Assembly: GCA_005883865.1 (NCBI GenBank)
Contig: VBAO01000185.1
Coordinates: forward strand, 2,578-7,657
From: Candidatus Segetimicrobium genomatis
Lineage (GTDB): Bacteria; Sysuimicrobiota; Sysuimicrobiia; Sysuimicrobiales; Segetimicrobiaceae
Direction: 5' to 3'
DNA: 5,080 nt
Below are positions 1 through 5,080 of this stretch, piece by piece. Positions within the stretch are counted from its first letter, which is position 1, and each line of letters begins with the position of its first letter. The notes below the pieces were generated by a model. That model did not search any database and was not told where the DNA came from. It saw only the letters and a list, made by a program, of their open reading frames with translations. The position numbers and the translations under genes are program-made.

Positions 1-198
1 CGCGTCGATGTCGCCGGCGTTGCGCACGATGAAGGGGAAGAGCAGGGTGCCGGCGATCAGGAGCCCCAGGCCGACGGGCCGGCGCGCCGTCGCCGGAATC
101 CGCCGCACGGGCGCGAGGAGGGCCGCGGTCAGGGTCGCCCGGCGCGCCGGCGGGGCGGCCTCGAGGTCTGCGGCGGGGGCCGGGGAGGCGTCAGCCAC
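1..198 (-). CDS. livM: Branched-chain amino acid ABC transporter permease LivM, N-terminal 66 codons (runs off left edge)
   Basis: LivM is the second inner-membrane permease of LivHMGF-type importers and pairs with LivH to form the transport channel. Only the N-terminus is visible. About 42 polar residues rich in Ala, Pro and Arg come first, then a first hydrophobic segment (VGLGLLIAGTLLFPFIV, about residues 42-58) and RNAGDIDA, which resembles the region before TM2 of LivM proteins. The frame is open to the window edge. The chosen start is GTG at 198. It is the first start codon after the livH stop, which lies in the same frame nine bases upstream. No good Shine-Dalgarno is seen, so translational coupling to livH is likely. 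A GTG at 108 (codon 31) is an alternative that would still keep the hydrophobic segment. The assignment rests on position after livH, the membrane segment and reading frame. Most of the diagnostic LivM sequence is outside the window. Confidence 0.8.
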   Translation of the reverse strand, partial: MADASPAPAADLEAAPPARRATLTAALLAPVRRIPATARRPVGLGLLIAGTLLFPFIVRNAGDIDA

Positions 199-207
199 CG
201 CGCACCG

Positions 208-1137
208 TCATGACTTCTTCGGGGTGGACAGCCCGAGGAGCCCGGTCGGCCTGAGCGCCAGCACGCCGATCAAGATGGAGAAGATGATCACGTCGGTCCA
301 CCGAACCTGAAGGAACTGCCCGCCCAGCGCCTCGATGAGGCCGATGATGAGCCCCCCCATCATCGCCCCGACGATGTTGCCGATCCCGCCCAGCACGGCC
401 GCCGTGAACGCCCGCAGGCCGGCGGTGTAGCCGATGAGGAAGCTCGTGTTGTTGTAGTAGAGGCCGAAGATCAACCCCGCGGCCCCGGCCAGGGCCGATC
501 CGATGAAGAACGTGAGCATGACGATCTGATCGACCTCGATGCCCATCATCCGCGCCGCCTCCTGGTCCTGGGCGGTCGCCCGCATCGCCTTGCCCATCTT
601 CGTCCGCTGGACGAAGGTATGCAGCACCCCCATCAGGACGAGCGAGACGCTCCACAGGAGCACCTCGCGCAGCCGGAGGACCGCGCCGCCCAGGTGCCAG
701 CTGACCTGCGGCATCGGGTTGGGGTAGTTTTGCGCGCCCGCCCCCATGGTGAGGAGAATGATGTTGAAGAGGATGTAGGAGACGCCGATCGTCGTGATCA
801 TCGCGGCCGTCCCCCTGACGTTCCGCATGGGCCGGAGGGCGATGCGTTCGATCGCCACGCCGAGGAACCCCGAGGCGAGCATGGTGCTGGCGAACCCCAG
901 GGACAGCGCCCCGACCAGCGGCCACCCGGTCAGGAGGCGCGACTGGCCGTGGAGGCCGAGGACCTGCAGCGCGAACATCGCGATGAATGAGCCGACCATG
1001 AAGATGTTGAAGTGCGCGAAATTGATCAGCTCGATGATGCCGTACACCATCGTGAAGCCCAGCGCGAGGAGCGAGTACATCGCGCCGAGGCTCAGCCCGT
1101 TGATGATCTGCTGGAGCACCACGTCGTGAAGCGTCAT
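208..1137 (-). CDS. livH: Branched-chain amino acid ABC transporter permease LivH
   Basis: LivH is an inner-membrane permease that carries amino acids handed over by a periplasmic binding protein, with ATP hydrolysis by LivG/LivF. The 309-residue length is normal for the family. The N-terminus has the family signature (GLSLGAMYSLLALGFTMVYG, residues 14-33), followed by INFAH (38-42). About eight hydrophobic segments follow. The cytoplasmic coupling region RTKMGKAMRATAQDQEAARMMG (residues 178-199) and the conserved AGAAG...LRAFTAAVLGGIGN...GAMMGG block (217-262) are typical. One oddity is that FAHG, usual in the family, reads FAHF here at residues 40-43. The start is ATG at 1137. A weak GGTAGG directly abuts it and is too close to be an ideal ribosome site. 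The gene lies 90 bp after the binding-protein gene and 9 bp before livM, in one operon. The family call is secure; substrate within the Leu/Ile/Val, amide or urea range is not determined. Confidence 0.96.
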   Translation of the reverse strand: MTLHDVVLQQIINGLSLGAMYSLLALGFTMVYGIIELINFAHFNIFMVGSFIAMFALQVLGLHGQSRLLTGWPLVGALSLGFASTMLASGFLGVAIERIALRPMRNVRGTAAMITTIGVSYILFNIILLTMGAGAQNYPNPMPQVSWHLGGAVLRLREVLLWSVSLVLMGVLHTFVQRTKMGKAMRATAQDQEAARMMGIEVDQIVMLTFFIGSALAGAAGLIFGLYYNNTSFLIGYTAGLRAFTAAVLGGIGNIVGAMMGGLIIGLIEALGGQFLQVRWTDVIIFSILIGVLALRPTGLLGLSTPKKS

Positions 1138-1168
1138 CCTACCGGCACCCGCACGGCGGAAGGCAGCG

Positions 1169-1201
1169 GGTGGAGCGGGCCGTCACCCGGCCCGCTCCAC
1201 C
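1169..1201 (-). promoter_or_regulatory. Intercistronic GC-rich hairpin between binding-protein gene and livH
   Basis: Bases 1169-1182 pair perfectly with 1188-1201 (14 bp, loop of 5 bases, core arm gtggagcgggcc). On the minus strand it begins 26 bases after the binding-protein stop and ends about 31 bases before the livH ATG. No T-run follows in that direction, so a full intrinsic terminator is unlikely. Stable hairpins at this place are known to protect upstream mRNA from 3' exonucleases (malE-malF REP elements are the classic case), giving more binding protein than permease. That role is inferred here from position and structure. Confidence 0.75.
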
Positions 1202-1227
1202 ACGCCTTCGTTGAAATCCCCCCACCC

Positions 1228-2487
1228 TCAGTTCTGCGGCGCAACCCCGATATACTTGTACTGGTGGATGATGTCGTCGTCGGGGAACTTCGGGTTGTGC
1301 AGGATCTGAAACACGCTGACGGTCCTGTCCTTGATGTCCCCGTTCTCGTCAAATGACACGGTGCCCTGCAGCGTCTTGAGCCTGCTGTTTTGGATGGCGT
1401 TCCGCACGGTGTGCCGGTCCACCTTGCCCGCCGCGGCCGCCCGCTTGATCGCATCCAGCACGACCAGCGCCGCATCGTACGCCGTGATCGAGTAGTCGCC
1501 GGGCTGCTTCCCAAACCGCTTCGCAAACCGGTTCACCCAGCCCTGGAGCTCGGCGCTCTCATTGAGGTGGGGAGACGCGATCGTCGAATACCAGCCCTCG
1601 ACCGCCGGGAAGCCGGCGCCCTTCAGCAGGCTCGAGCTGTACACGCCGTCGCCGCCGCCCTTGATCATCTTGGGGATGACGTCGTAGGCCTGCTTCGCGA
1701 GCTTCGTGCCCGCCTGCTCGACCCCGCCATAGTAGAGGGCATCGGGATTCAGCCCCTTGATCTTCGTCAGGATCGTCGTGTAGTCGGCCTCCTTGGGGTT
1801 GAGCTGGTCCCGGCCCAGGACCTTGACGCCTTTCTCCTCGGCCCGCTTCTGGAACGAGTTGGCGATGCCCACGCCGTACGCCCCGGAGTCGTCCAGCACG
1901 TAGACCGAATGGACCTTGAGCGTCTCGGCGTAATAGTTGGCCATGTTCGGCCCCTGGAACGCGTCGGTCGTGACCGTACGGAAGTAGACCGGCTTCCCGT
2001 TGGGCCGGTACTTATCCTTGAACTCCGGGTTCGTGATATCCGGGTTGGTCGAGCTCGGCGTGATCGTGGCCATGTCCGCCTCGCTCAGGATCGCGGACAT
2101 CGCCTTGCCCTCGCCGCTCATCTGCGGGCCGATGTTGGCCACGACGCCGATGTTCGCGACCAGCTTCTTGGTGTTCGTGGCTGCCTGCGCCGGGTCGTAC
2201 TGCCCGGCGGTCGCCGTGCCGCTGTCGAGGATGATGGTGTCGATCTTGTATCCGGCGACGCCGCCTTTGGCGTTCGCCTCTTCGATGGCCAGAACCGCGC
2301 CGTCCTTGATCAGTTCGGCGTCCTCAGCGTCCGCGCCGGTCAGCGGCAGCGTGATGCCGATGGCGATCACTTTCTGCGCCGCCCGCGTGCCGGGCACCGC
2401 GGTCAGCCCAACCACGGTCAAGATAAGGCTCATGCTCAATGCCACCCACCGCGCCTTGCGCGGAATCAGGGTTTTTCCGAGTCGCAT
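1228..2487 (-). CDS. livK: Branched-chain amino acid-type ABC transporter periplasmic substrate-binding protein (LivK/LivJ family)
   Basis: This is a periplasmic ligand receptor of the Peripla_BP_6 (Leu/Ile/Val-binding) family that delivers substrate to LivHM. It has 419 residues. A basic n-region (residues 1-14) and hydrophobic core (about 15-30) end at PGTRA, with likely signal-peptidase I cleavage after Ala36. No lipobox Cys is present. The mature protein opens with the hallmark IGITLPLTGADA (43-54). Then come GVAGYKI (76-82), the ligand-carboxylate loop ITPSSTNPDIT (142-152), equivalent to ISPAAT of LivJ, and VYFRTVTTDAFQGP (167-180). VLGRDQLNPKEADYTTIL (223-240) is the usual second-lobe segment, and the protein ends HQYKYIGVAPQN. 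Start ATG 2487 is preceded by a strong AAGGGGGAG ribosome site. The gene is first in the operon with livH and livM. Exact ligand is unknown: amino acids are most likely, but amides, urea or aromatic acids are used by relatives. It has a close paralogue at the right edge of the window. Confidence 0.95.
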   Translation of the reverse strand: MRLGKTLIPRKARWVALSMSLILTVVGLTAVPGTRAAQKVIAIGITLPLTGADAEDAELIKDGAVLAIEEANAKGGVAGYKIDTIILDSGTATAGQYDPAQAATNTKKLVANIGVVANIGPQMSGEGKAMSAILSEADMATITPSSTNPDITNPEFKDKYRPNGKPVYFRTVTTDAFQGPNMANYYAETLKVHSVYVLDDSGAYGVGIANSFQKRAEEKGVKVLGRDQLNPKEADYTTILTKIKGLNPDALYYGGVEQAGTKLAKQAYDVIPKMIKGGGDGVYSSSLLKGAGFPAVEGWYSTIASPHLNESAELQGWVNRFAKRFGKQPGDYSITAYDAALVVLDAIKRAAAAGKVDRHTVRNAIQNSRLKTLQGTVSFDENGDIKDRTVSVFQILHNPKFPDDDIIHQYKYIGVAPQN

Positions 2488-2490
2488 ATG

Positions 2491-2500
2491 CTCCCCCTTT
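2491..2500 (-). promoter_or_regulatory. Ribosome binding site of the livK-type gene
   Basis: On the minus strand AAAGGGGGAG ends three bases before ATG 2487, and its AGGGGG core is five bases away. This purine-rich run matches the anti-Shine-Dalgarno well and supports the chosen start. It is much stronger than what precedes livH or livM, consistent with high-level synthesis of the binding protein. Confidence 0.7.
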
Positions 2501-2555
2501 CATTTTCTAAGGCAATCTTGTTCATGCTTACGGGATAAGTCCTGGTACGGTTCAG

Positions 2556-2580
2556 CCGGAGGGGGGCCATCTCCTCCCGG
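2556..2580. repeat. GC-rich inverted repeat upstream of livK-type gene
   Basis: CCGGAGG (2556-2562) pairs with CCT-CCGG (2573-2580) with one bulged C, giving seven base pairs around a ten-base loop. It lies about 70 bases upstream of the livK start. It could be a leader hairpin or a regulator site. The pairing is seen directly and its function is unknown. Confidence 0.4.
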
Positions 2581-2593
2581 CGGGTTGAAGTAT

Positions 2594-2639
2594 CAGCCCT
2601 GGCGCGGGCCACCTACCCCTGCGAGAAGGTAGGGCTGGC
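2594..2639. repeat. Inverted repeats with mutually exclusive pairings
   Basis: Two competing stems share bases 2631-2637. In one, CCTACC (2612-2617) pairs with GGTAGG (2628-2633) and is extended by GCCA (2608-2611) with TGGC (2636-2639) across a two-base bulge. In the other, CAGCCCT (2594-2600) pairs perfectly with AGGGCTG (2631-2637). Such alternatives are typical of leader RNAs that switch structure, but they also arise by chance in GC-rich DNA. No terminator-like T-run follows on the livK side. Confidence 0.4.
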
Positions 2640-2745
2640 ACAGACGGGCGCGTACTCCTCCGAAAGAATGTGAACACCTGTTCGCTTGAGGGTACTGGTT
2701 TCCCCCAACGTGGATTCACCCTTGTCTTCTCCCTATTTCCCCCGA

Positions 2746-2754
2746 TGGTATCAT
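2746..2754 (+). promoter_or_regulatory. Candidate extended -10 promoter for the protease gene
   Basis: TGGTATCAT fits the extended -10 pattern TGnTATAAT with five of six hexamer matches. It would start transcription near 2761, leaving a leader of about 38 bases before ATG 2799. A -35 at ordinary spacing is poor (TTCTCC, 2727-2732), which extended -10 promoters tolerate. TTGTCT at 2722-2727 is better but 21 bases away, which is too far. Confidence 0.4.
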
Positions 2755-2786
2755 CGCCAGTTTACCTTAGGCTGGGTACAGGACGA

Positions 2787-2792
2787 GGGGAG
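2787..2792 (+). promoter_or_regulatory. Ribosome binding site that decides the protease start
   Basis: GGGGAG ends six bases before ATG 2799, an ideal spacing. It directly touches the in-frame ATG 2793, which is therefore too close. No comparable site precedes the far-upstream ATG at 2670. The choice of 2799 gives a textbook signal peptide at the very N-terminus. Confidence 0.65.
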
Positions 2793-2798
2793 ATGGCA

Positions 2799-3527
2799 AT
2801 GCGCATCCTGCTGGCCACAATCGGCATCACGATGGCTCTCGGGGCACCCGGCACCGCCCTGGCGGAGCCGGCGGGCCCGTGGATGACGCTGCTGTCCATC
2901 ACCTTTCCGATTCTCGCCGATCTCCCTGGGTTGCCCGTCAACTGCACCGGCTGGTATGCCACCTCGCAGGGCCATGGTGGCTCCATGCCCATTTCTGTCT
3001 ACGTGACCGCCGGTCACTGCAACGTCCCGCACATTGTCAGGATGGGAGAGGGGCTCGAACAGCCGCCCGTCCTCGGCCATATCGATCGGCTTGGCGTGGA
3101 TGCCGCCGTCGGGGTCCGGGTGGATCAGAGAGCTACCCGCACGTTCCCCATCCTGGCGATGACCCTGCCCCAGCCCGGCGAGCGCGCGCTGGTGGCAGGA
3201 TATTCTGCGGGGCACCTCACCGAGGCCGTCCTGACCACGCTCCCTCGGTGCTTTCACGGATTCCTCTGCTTCCACAGCGACCATGCCCTCAGGCCGGGAA
3301 TGAGCGGCGCGTCGATTCTGTCGCTTCGGACAGGTCAGATCATCGGCGTCCTCGTTGGTACCTCACTGGACTCCCACGGATACGGAGACCAGCACACGAT
3401 CTGGGCGACCCCTGCCGTCGCCCTTCGCGCGTTGATTGAGCTTGCCGCCCCAGGTGGTCCGGAGGCCGACCGAGCGGGAGGGATGGTCTCTTCGCATTCC
3501 ACCCCCCCGACATTGCGATTGGAGTGA
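2799..3527 (+). CDS. Secreted trypsin/chymotrypsin-fold serine protease
   Basis: This is a predicted exported endopeptidase of 242 residues. Residues 1-22 form a signal peptide (MRILLATIGITMALGAPGTA then LA) with signal-peptidase I cleavage after ALA and before EPAGP. The triad is complete. His73 lies in VTAGHC, the chymotrypsin-family His motif. Asp101 is in LGVDAAVGVRV. Ser169 is in RPGMSGAS, in place of the usual GDSGGP. Cys49 and Cys74 sit where the conserved Cys42-Cys58 disulfide of chymotrypsin brackets the active His, and Cys151/Cys157 could form a second bridge. The final strand region GQIIGVLVGTS (179-189) fits the fold. No PDZ or other added domain is present, so it is not a DegP/HtrA. 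Cleavage specificity cannot be read from the sequence. The protein is probably periplasmic or secreted. It runs divergently from livK and seven bases ahead of the next small gene, so the two are probably co-transcribed. Confidence 0.85.
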   Translation: MRILLATIGITMALGAPGTALAEPAGPWMTLLSITFPILADLPGLPVNCTGWYATSQGHGGSMPISVYVTAGHCNVPHIVRMGEGLEQPPVLGHIDRLGVDAAVGVRVDQRATRTFPILAMTLPQPGERALVAGYSAGHLTEAVLTTLPRCFHGFLCFHSDHALRPGMSGASILSLRTGQIIGVLVGTSLDSHGYGDQHTIWATPAVALRALIELAAPGGPEADRAGGMVSSHSTPPTLRLE

Positions 3528-3534
3528 TCAAGAC

Positions 3535-3813
3535 ATGCCGGCGAGTCGGTTTCAGTGCACGTGCGGGTTTATGATCGACGTCACGCCGCAGATCGGCGAT
3601 TCGGTGGTGTCCGCATATCATCCCCACAAAGGCCCGCGGCTCGACGGGGGGTCCTCGATTGTTCGGATGGAAGAGATCCCGAACCCCGTTCCCGAGCGTG
3701 AGGTTGTCTGCGTGGGAGGCGGCCGGGAGCAGCATCACGCGGCGCCGCCCGTGGAGGCGCCGCATCACCAACCGAGGGAAAAAACCCCCCGCCCGCACCG
3801 GCGGGCGGCGTAA
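3535..3813 (+). CDS. Small protein of unknown function with CxC...HxH pattern and His/Pro-rich tail
   Basis: I do not recognise this 92-residue protein. It begins seven bases after the protease stop. GGAG at 3521-3524, inside the protease's last codons, sits ten bases before ATG 3535, so translation is probably coupled. Residues 1-60 look like a compact domain: FQCTCGFMIDVTPQIGDSVV has Cys8-x-Cys10, followed by His29-x-His31 in AYHPHKG, and a lone Cys59. Together Cys8/Cys10/His29/His31 could bind a metal; that is inference. Residues 61-92 are low complexity and rich in His, Pro and Arg, with two HH pairs. No signal peptide or membrane segment is seen, so the product is probably cytoplasmic, unlike the protease upstream. 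The last codons overlap a likely terminator for the convergent gene, so the tail may be poorly constrained. Coding status is supported by spacing and ribosome site, not by homology. Confidence 0.6.
   Translation: MPASRFQCTCGFMIDVTPQIGDSVVSAYHPHKGPRLDGGSSIVRMEEIPNPVPEREVVCVGGGREQHHAAPPVEAPHHQPREKTPRPHRRAA
3732..3768. repeat. Hairpin flanked by direct repeats within small gene
   Basis: GCGGCGCC (3739-3746) pairs perfectly with GGCGCCGC (3756-3763) around a nine-base loop. The heptamer GCATCAC occurs just before (3732-3738) and again at 3762-3768. It lies in the part of the small gene encoding the His/Pro-rich tail. No T-run follows in either direction, so it is not an obvious terminator. Confidence 0.45.
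3779..3808 (-). terminator. Intrinsic terminator of the second binding-protein gene
   Basis: CCGCCCGC (3789-3796) pairs with GCGGGCGG (3801-3808), an 8-bp GC stem with a four-base loop. Read on the minus strand, the stem is followed by four G and then six T (3784-3779), as expected for Rho-independent termination about 65 bases after the binding-protein stop at 3872. The four G before the T-run are slightly unusual. On the plus strand the hairpin lies in the last codons of the small gene and has no T-run, so it probably acts in one direction only. Confidence 0.65.
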
Positions 3814-3871
3814 TCTCTCACCCTGGTCATCGCCGGCCCCCGGGGCGCGGCCCAGGTGACAGTGGCGATCT
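3814..3871. repeat. Convergent 3' intergenic region with inverted repeat
   Basis: TCACC-C-TGG (3818-3826) pairs with CCAGGTGA (3852-3859) with one bulged C, and the very GC-rich interior can fold further. It lies between the convergent stops of the small gene and the binding-protein gene. It precedes the terminator hairpin on the minus strand and may add 3'-end stability. No T-run follows it. Confidence 0.35.
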
Positions 3872-5080
3872 TCAGTGTTCCGGGGCGACTCCGATGTACT
3901 TGTACTGGTGCAGGACGTCGACGACAGGGTACTTCATGTCGTGGGTGATCCGGAAGATGGCGACCGTCTTGGTCACCAGGTCGCCGTTCTCATCGAATTG
4001 GACCGTCCCCTGGACCGTCTTGAGCCGTGTGGCCTGGATGGCGTCCCGGACGGTGTGCCGGTCCACCGGCTTTCCGCTCTTGGCAACCCGTTCGACCGCG
4101 TCGAAGATCACGAGAGCCGCATCGTACGCCGCGATCGCGTAGTCGCTGGGCTGTTTTCGGAATCGCGTGATGTATCGTTTCACCACGGACTGCGCTTCGG
4201 GGTCCTCCGTGATGTGCGGCGCGGCGGTTGACACGTACCATCCCTCGGCCGCCGGAAAGCCGGCGCCTTGGAGGACGTCCCCGTCGATCATGCCGTCCGA
4301 ACCCGCCTTGATCATCTTCGGGCTCACGTCGTAGGCCTGCTTCACCAGCTTGGTCGCGGCCTGCGCCAGCCCGCCGTAGTACAGGGCATCGGGGCTCAGC
4401 CCCTTGACCTTCATCAGGACGGTCGTGTAGTCCCGCTCCTTGGGGTCGAGACGGTCCCGGCCCAGTACCTTGATGCCCATCTCCCCCGCCCGCTTCTGGA
4501 ACGTGTCGGCGACCCTGCGGCCGAAGGGCCCCGAGTCATCTACCACGTAGACCGCCCGCACCTTGAGCTTCCCCGCGAAGTAATTGGCCATCGCCGGGCC
4601 CTGGAATGCATCGGTGGTGCACATCCGGAAGTAGACGGCCTTCCCCCTGGGGCGATAGCGGGCCGCGAACCTCGGATCGGTGATGTCGGGATTGGTCGAG
4701 CTCGGGGTGATGGTCGCCAGATCCGCCTCGCTCAGAATCGGGGACATGGCCTTCCCGGACCCGTTCATCTCGGGCCCGACCACGGCGACCACGCCGGCAT
4801 TCGCAACCAGCTTCCTGGCATTGGCGGCCGCCTGGGCCGGATCGTACTGCCCCGCCGCGGCGGTGGCATCGTCGAGGATGGCCAGTTCGATTCTGTATCC
4901 GGCCACCCCGCCTTTGGCGTTCGCCTCCTCGCTCGCCAGCACGACGCCATCGTTGATCAATTCGGCCCCCTGGGCGTCCGCACCGGTTAGCGGCAGGATC
5001 ACCCCGACGTACAGCACCTTTGGCGCCGCCTGGGATCCGCGCACCGCGTCCAGCGCGGCCAGGGTCACGACGAGGCTTAG
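3872..5080 (-). CDS. Second Liv-type ABC transporter substrate-binding protein, N-terminus beyond right edge
   Basis: This is a periplasmic receptor of the same Peripla_BP_6 family as the product of 1228-2487. By eye the two share roughly two thirds of residues, nearly without gaps; one extra residue (GKPVDRH versus GKVDRH) is the only indel noticed. Visible hallmarks are VGVILPLTGADA, GVAGYRI, ITPSSTNPDIT, VYFRMCTTDAFQGP, VLGRDRLDPKERDYTTVL and the end HQYKYIGVAPEH. The frame is still open at base 5080. The visible start LSLVVTLAALDAVRGSQA aligns with the middle of the other protein's signal peptide, so about 19 residues are missing and the real start lies to the right. An internal GTG at 5068 is not the start. 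No permease gene follows: the gene ends at its own terminator. It may therefore be an orphan receptor sharing LivHM with its paralogue, or the last gene of an operon beyond the window. Ligand is unknown and may differ from the paralogue's. Confidence 0.94.
   Translation of the reverse strand, partial: LSLVVTLAALDAVRGSQAAPKVLYVGVILPLTGADAQGAELINDGVVLASEEANAKGGVAGYRIELAILDDATAAAGQYDPAQAAANARKLVANAGVVAVVGPEMNGSGKAMSPILSEADLATITPSSTNPDITDPRFAARYRPRGKAVYFRMCTTDAFQGPAMANYFAGKLKVRAVYVVDDSGPFGRRVADTFQKRAGEMGIKVLGRDRLDPKERDYTTVLMKVKGLSPDALYYGGLAQAATKLVKQAYDVSPKMIKAGSDGMIDGDVLQGAGFPAAEGWYVSTAAPHITEDPEAQSVVKRYITRFRKQPSDYAIAAYDAALVIFDAVERVAKSGKPVDRHTVRDAIQATRLKTVQGTVQFDENGDLVTKTVAIFRITHDMKYPVVDVLHQYKYIGVAPEH

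Larger units (their letters stand above)
2488..2798. other. Divergent intergenic region between livK-type gene and protease gene
   Basis: These 311 bases separate two divergently transcribed genes. No credible coding sequence is seen. The open frame that continues left from the protease gene lacks a ribosome site at its upstream ATG and would bury the signal peptide. The region holds the livK ribosome site, two inverted repeats (2556-2580 and 2594-2639) and a rightward extended -10 near 2746-2754. I did not find a convincing -35/-10 pair for the leftward operon. If transcription starts to the right of 2640, both inverted repeats would lie in a long livK mRNA leader. I could not match the region to a known riboswitch class. 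Confidence 0.7.

Noticed and set aside
191..925. 244-codon minus-strand open frame inside livH
   Set aside because: It lies within livH in another frame and is His/Arg/Gly-rich without membrane segments. It is a shadow of a well-supported gene.
1390..2538. 382-codon open frame on the plus strand
   Set aside because: It is antisense to the livK-type gene, has an Arg/Val/Leu/Asp-rich shadow composition and no domain. A similar antisense frame at 4268-4990 over the paralogue arises for the same GC-bias reason.
2488..2670. Known riboswitch or T-box upstream of the livK-type gene
   Set aside because: Stems are present, but I found no conserved core such as a T-box bulge or a glycine, SAM or guanidine riboswitch signature. 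It is kept only as an unclassified structured region.
2670..2798. N-terminal extension of the protease from ATG 2670
   Set aside because: It would put 43 residues before a textbook signal peptide, lacks a ribosome site and would run over the candidate promoter at 2746-2754.
2751..3284. 177-codon minus-strand open frame across the protease gene
   Set aside because: It is antisense to a protein with a full catalytic triad and signal peptide. Its composition is shadow-like and it has no ribosome site or recognisable domain.
1228..5080. Composite transposon with the two receptor genes as flanking repeats
   Set aside because: The copies are ordinary divergent coding paralogues in direct orientation. 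There is no transposase, terminal inverted repeat or target duplication in view.

Overview
The window is GC-rich and comes from a bacterium. Both extracytoplasmic binding proteins belong to the branched-chain amino acid (Leu/Ile/Val) ABC family. The one whose N-terminus is visible has a signal-peptidase I type signal and no lipobox cysteine, which points to a diderm with soluble periplasmic binding proteins. The taxon cannot be fixed from the sequence. A soil or sediment lineage rich in Liv transporters is possible, but that is a guess.

Layout. Positions 1-2487 (minus strand) hold the start of a Liv operon, read right to left: binding protein (livK type, 1228-2487), permease livH (208-1137) and the first 66 codons of permease livM (from 198 out of the left edge). 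ATPase genes livG and livF would be expected beyond the left edge. A perfect 14-bp hairpin lies between the binding-protein gene and livH. It has no T-tract, so it looks like an mRNA-stabilising or partial-attenuation element rather than a full terminator.

Positions 2488-2798 are a 311-bp divergent intergenic region. It holds two GC-rich inverted repeats, one of which has a mutually exclusive alternative pairing, and a plausible extended -10 promoter facing right. Positions 2799-3813 (plus strand) carry a two-gene unit. The first gene encodes a secreted chymotrypsin-fold serine protease with an intact His/Asp/Ser triad. Seven bases after it comes a 92-residue protein of unknown function with a CxC...HxH pattern and a His/Pro-rich tail.

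Positions 3872-5080 (minus strand) hold a second, closely related Liv-type binding protein whose N-terminus lies beyond the right edge. A hairpin plus T6 that fits an intrinsic terminator for this gene lies within the last codons of the convergent small gene.

Working picture: two paralogous periplasmic amino-acid (or amide-type) binding proteins, probably able to feed one LivHM membrane complex, flank an oppositely oriented exported protease and its small partner. A link in which secreted proteolysis supplies amino acids or peptides to the importer is attractive but is inference only. No RNA genes, CRISPR array or recognisable mobile element were found.
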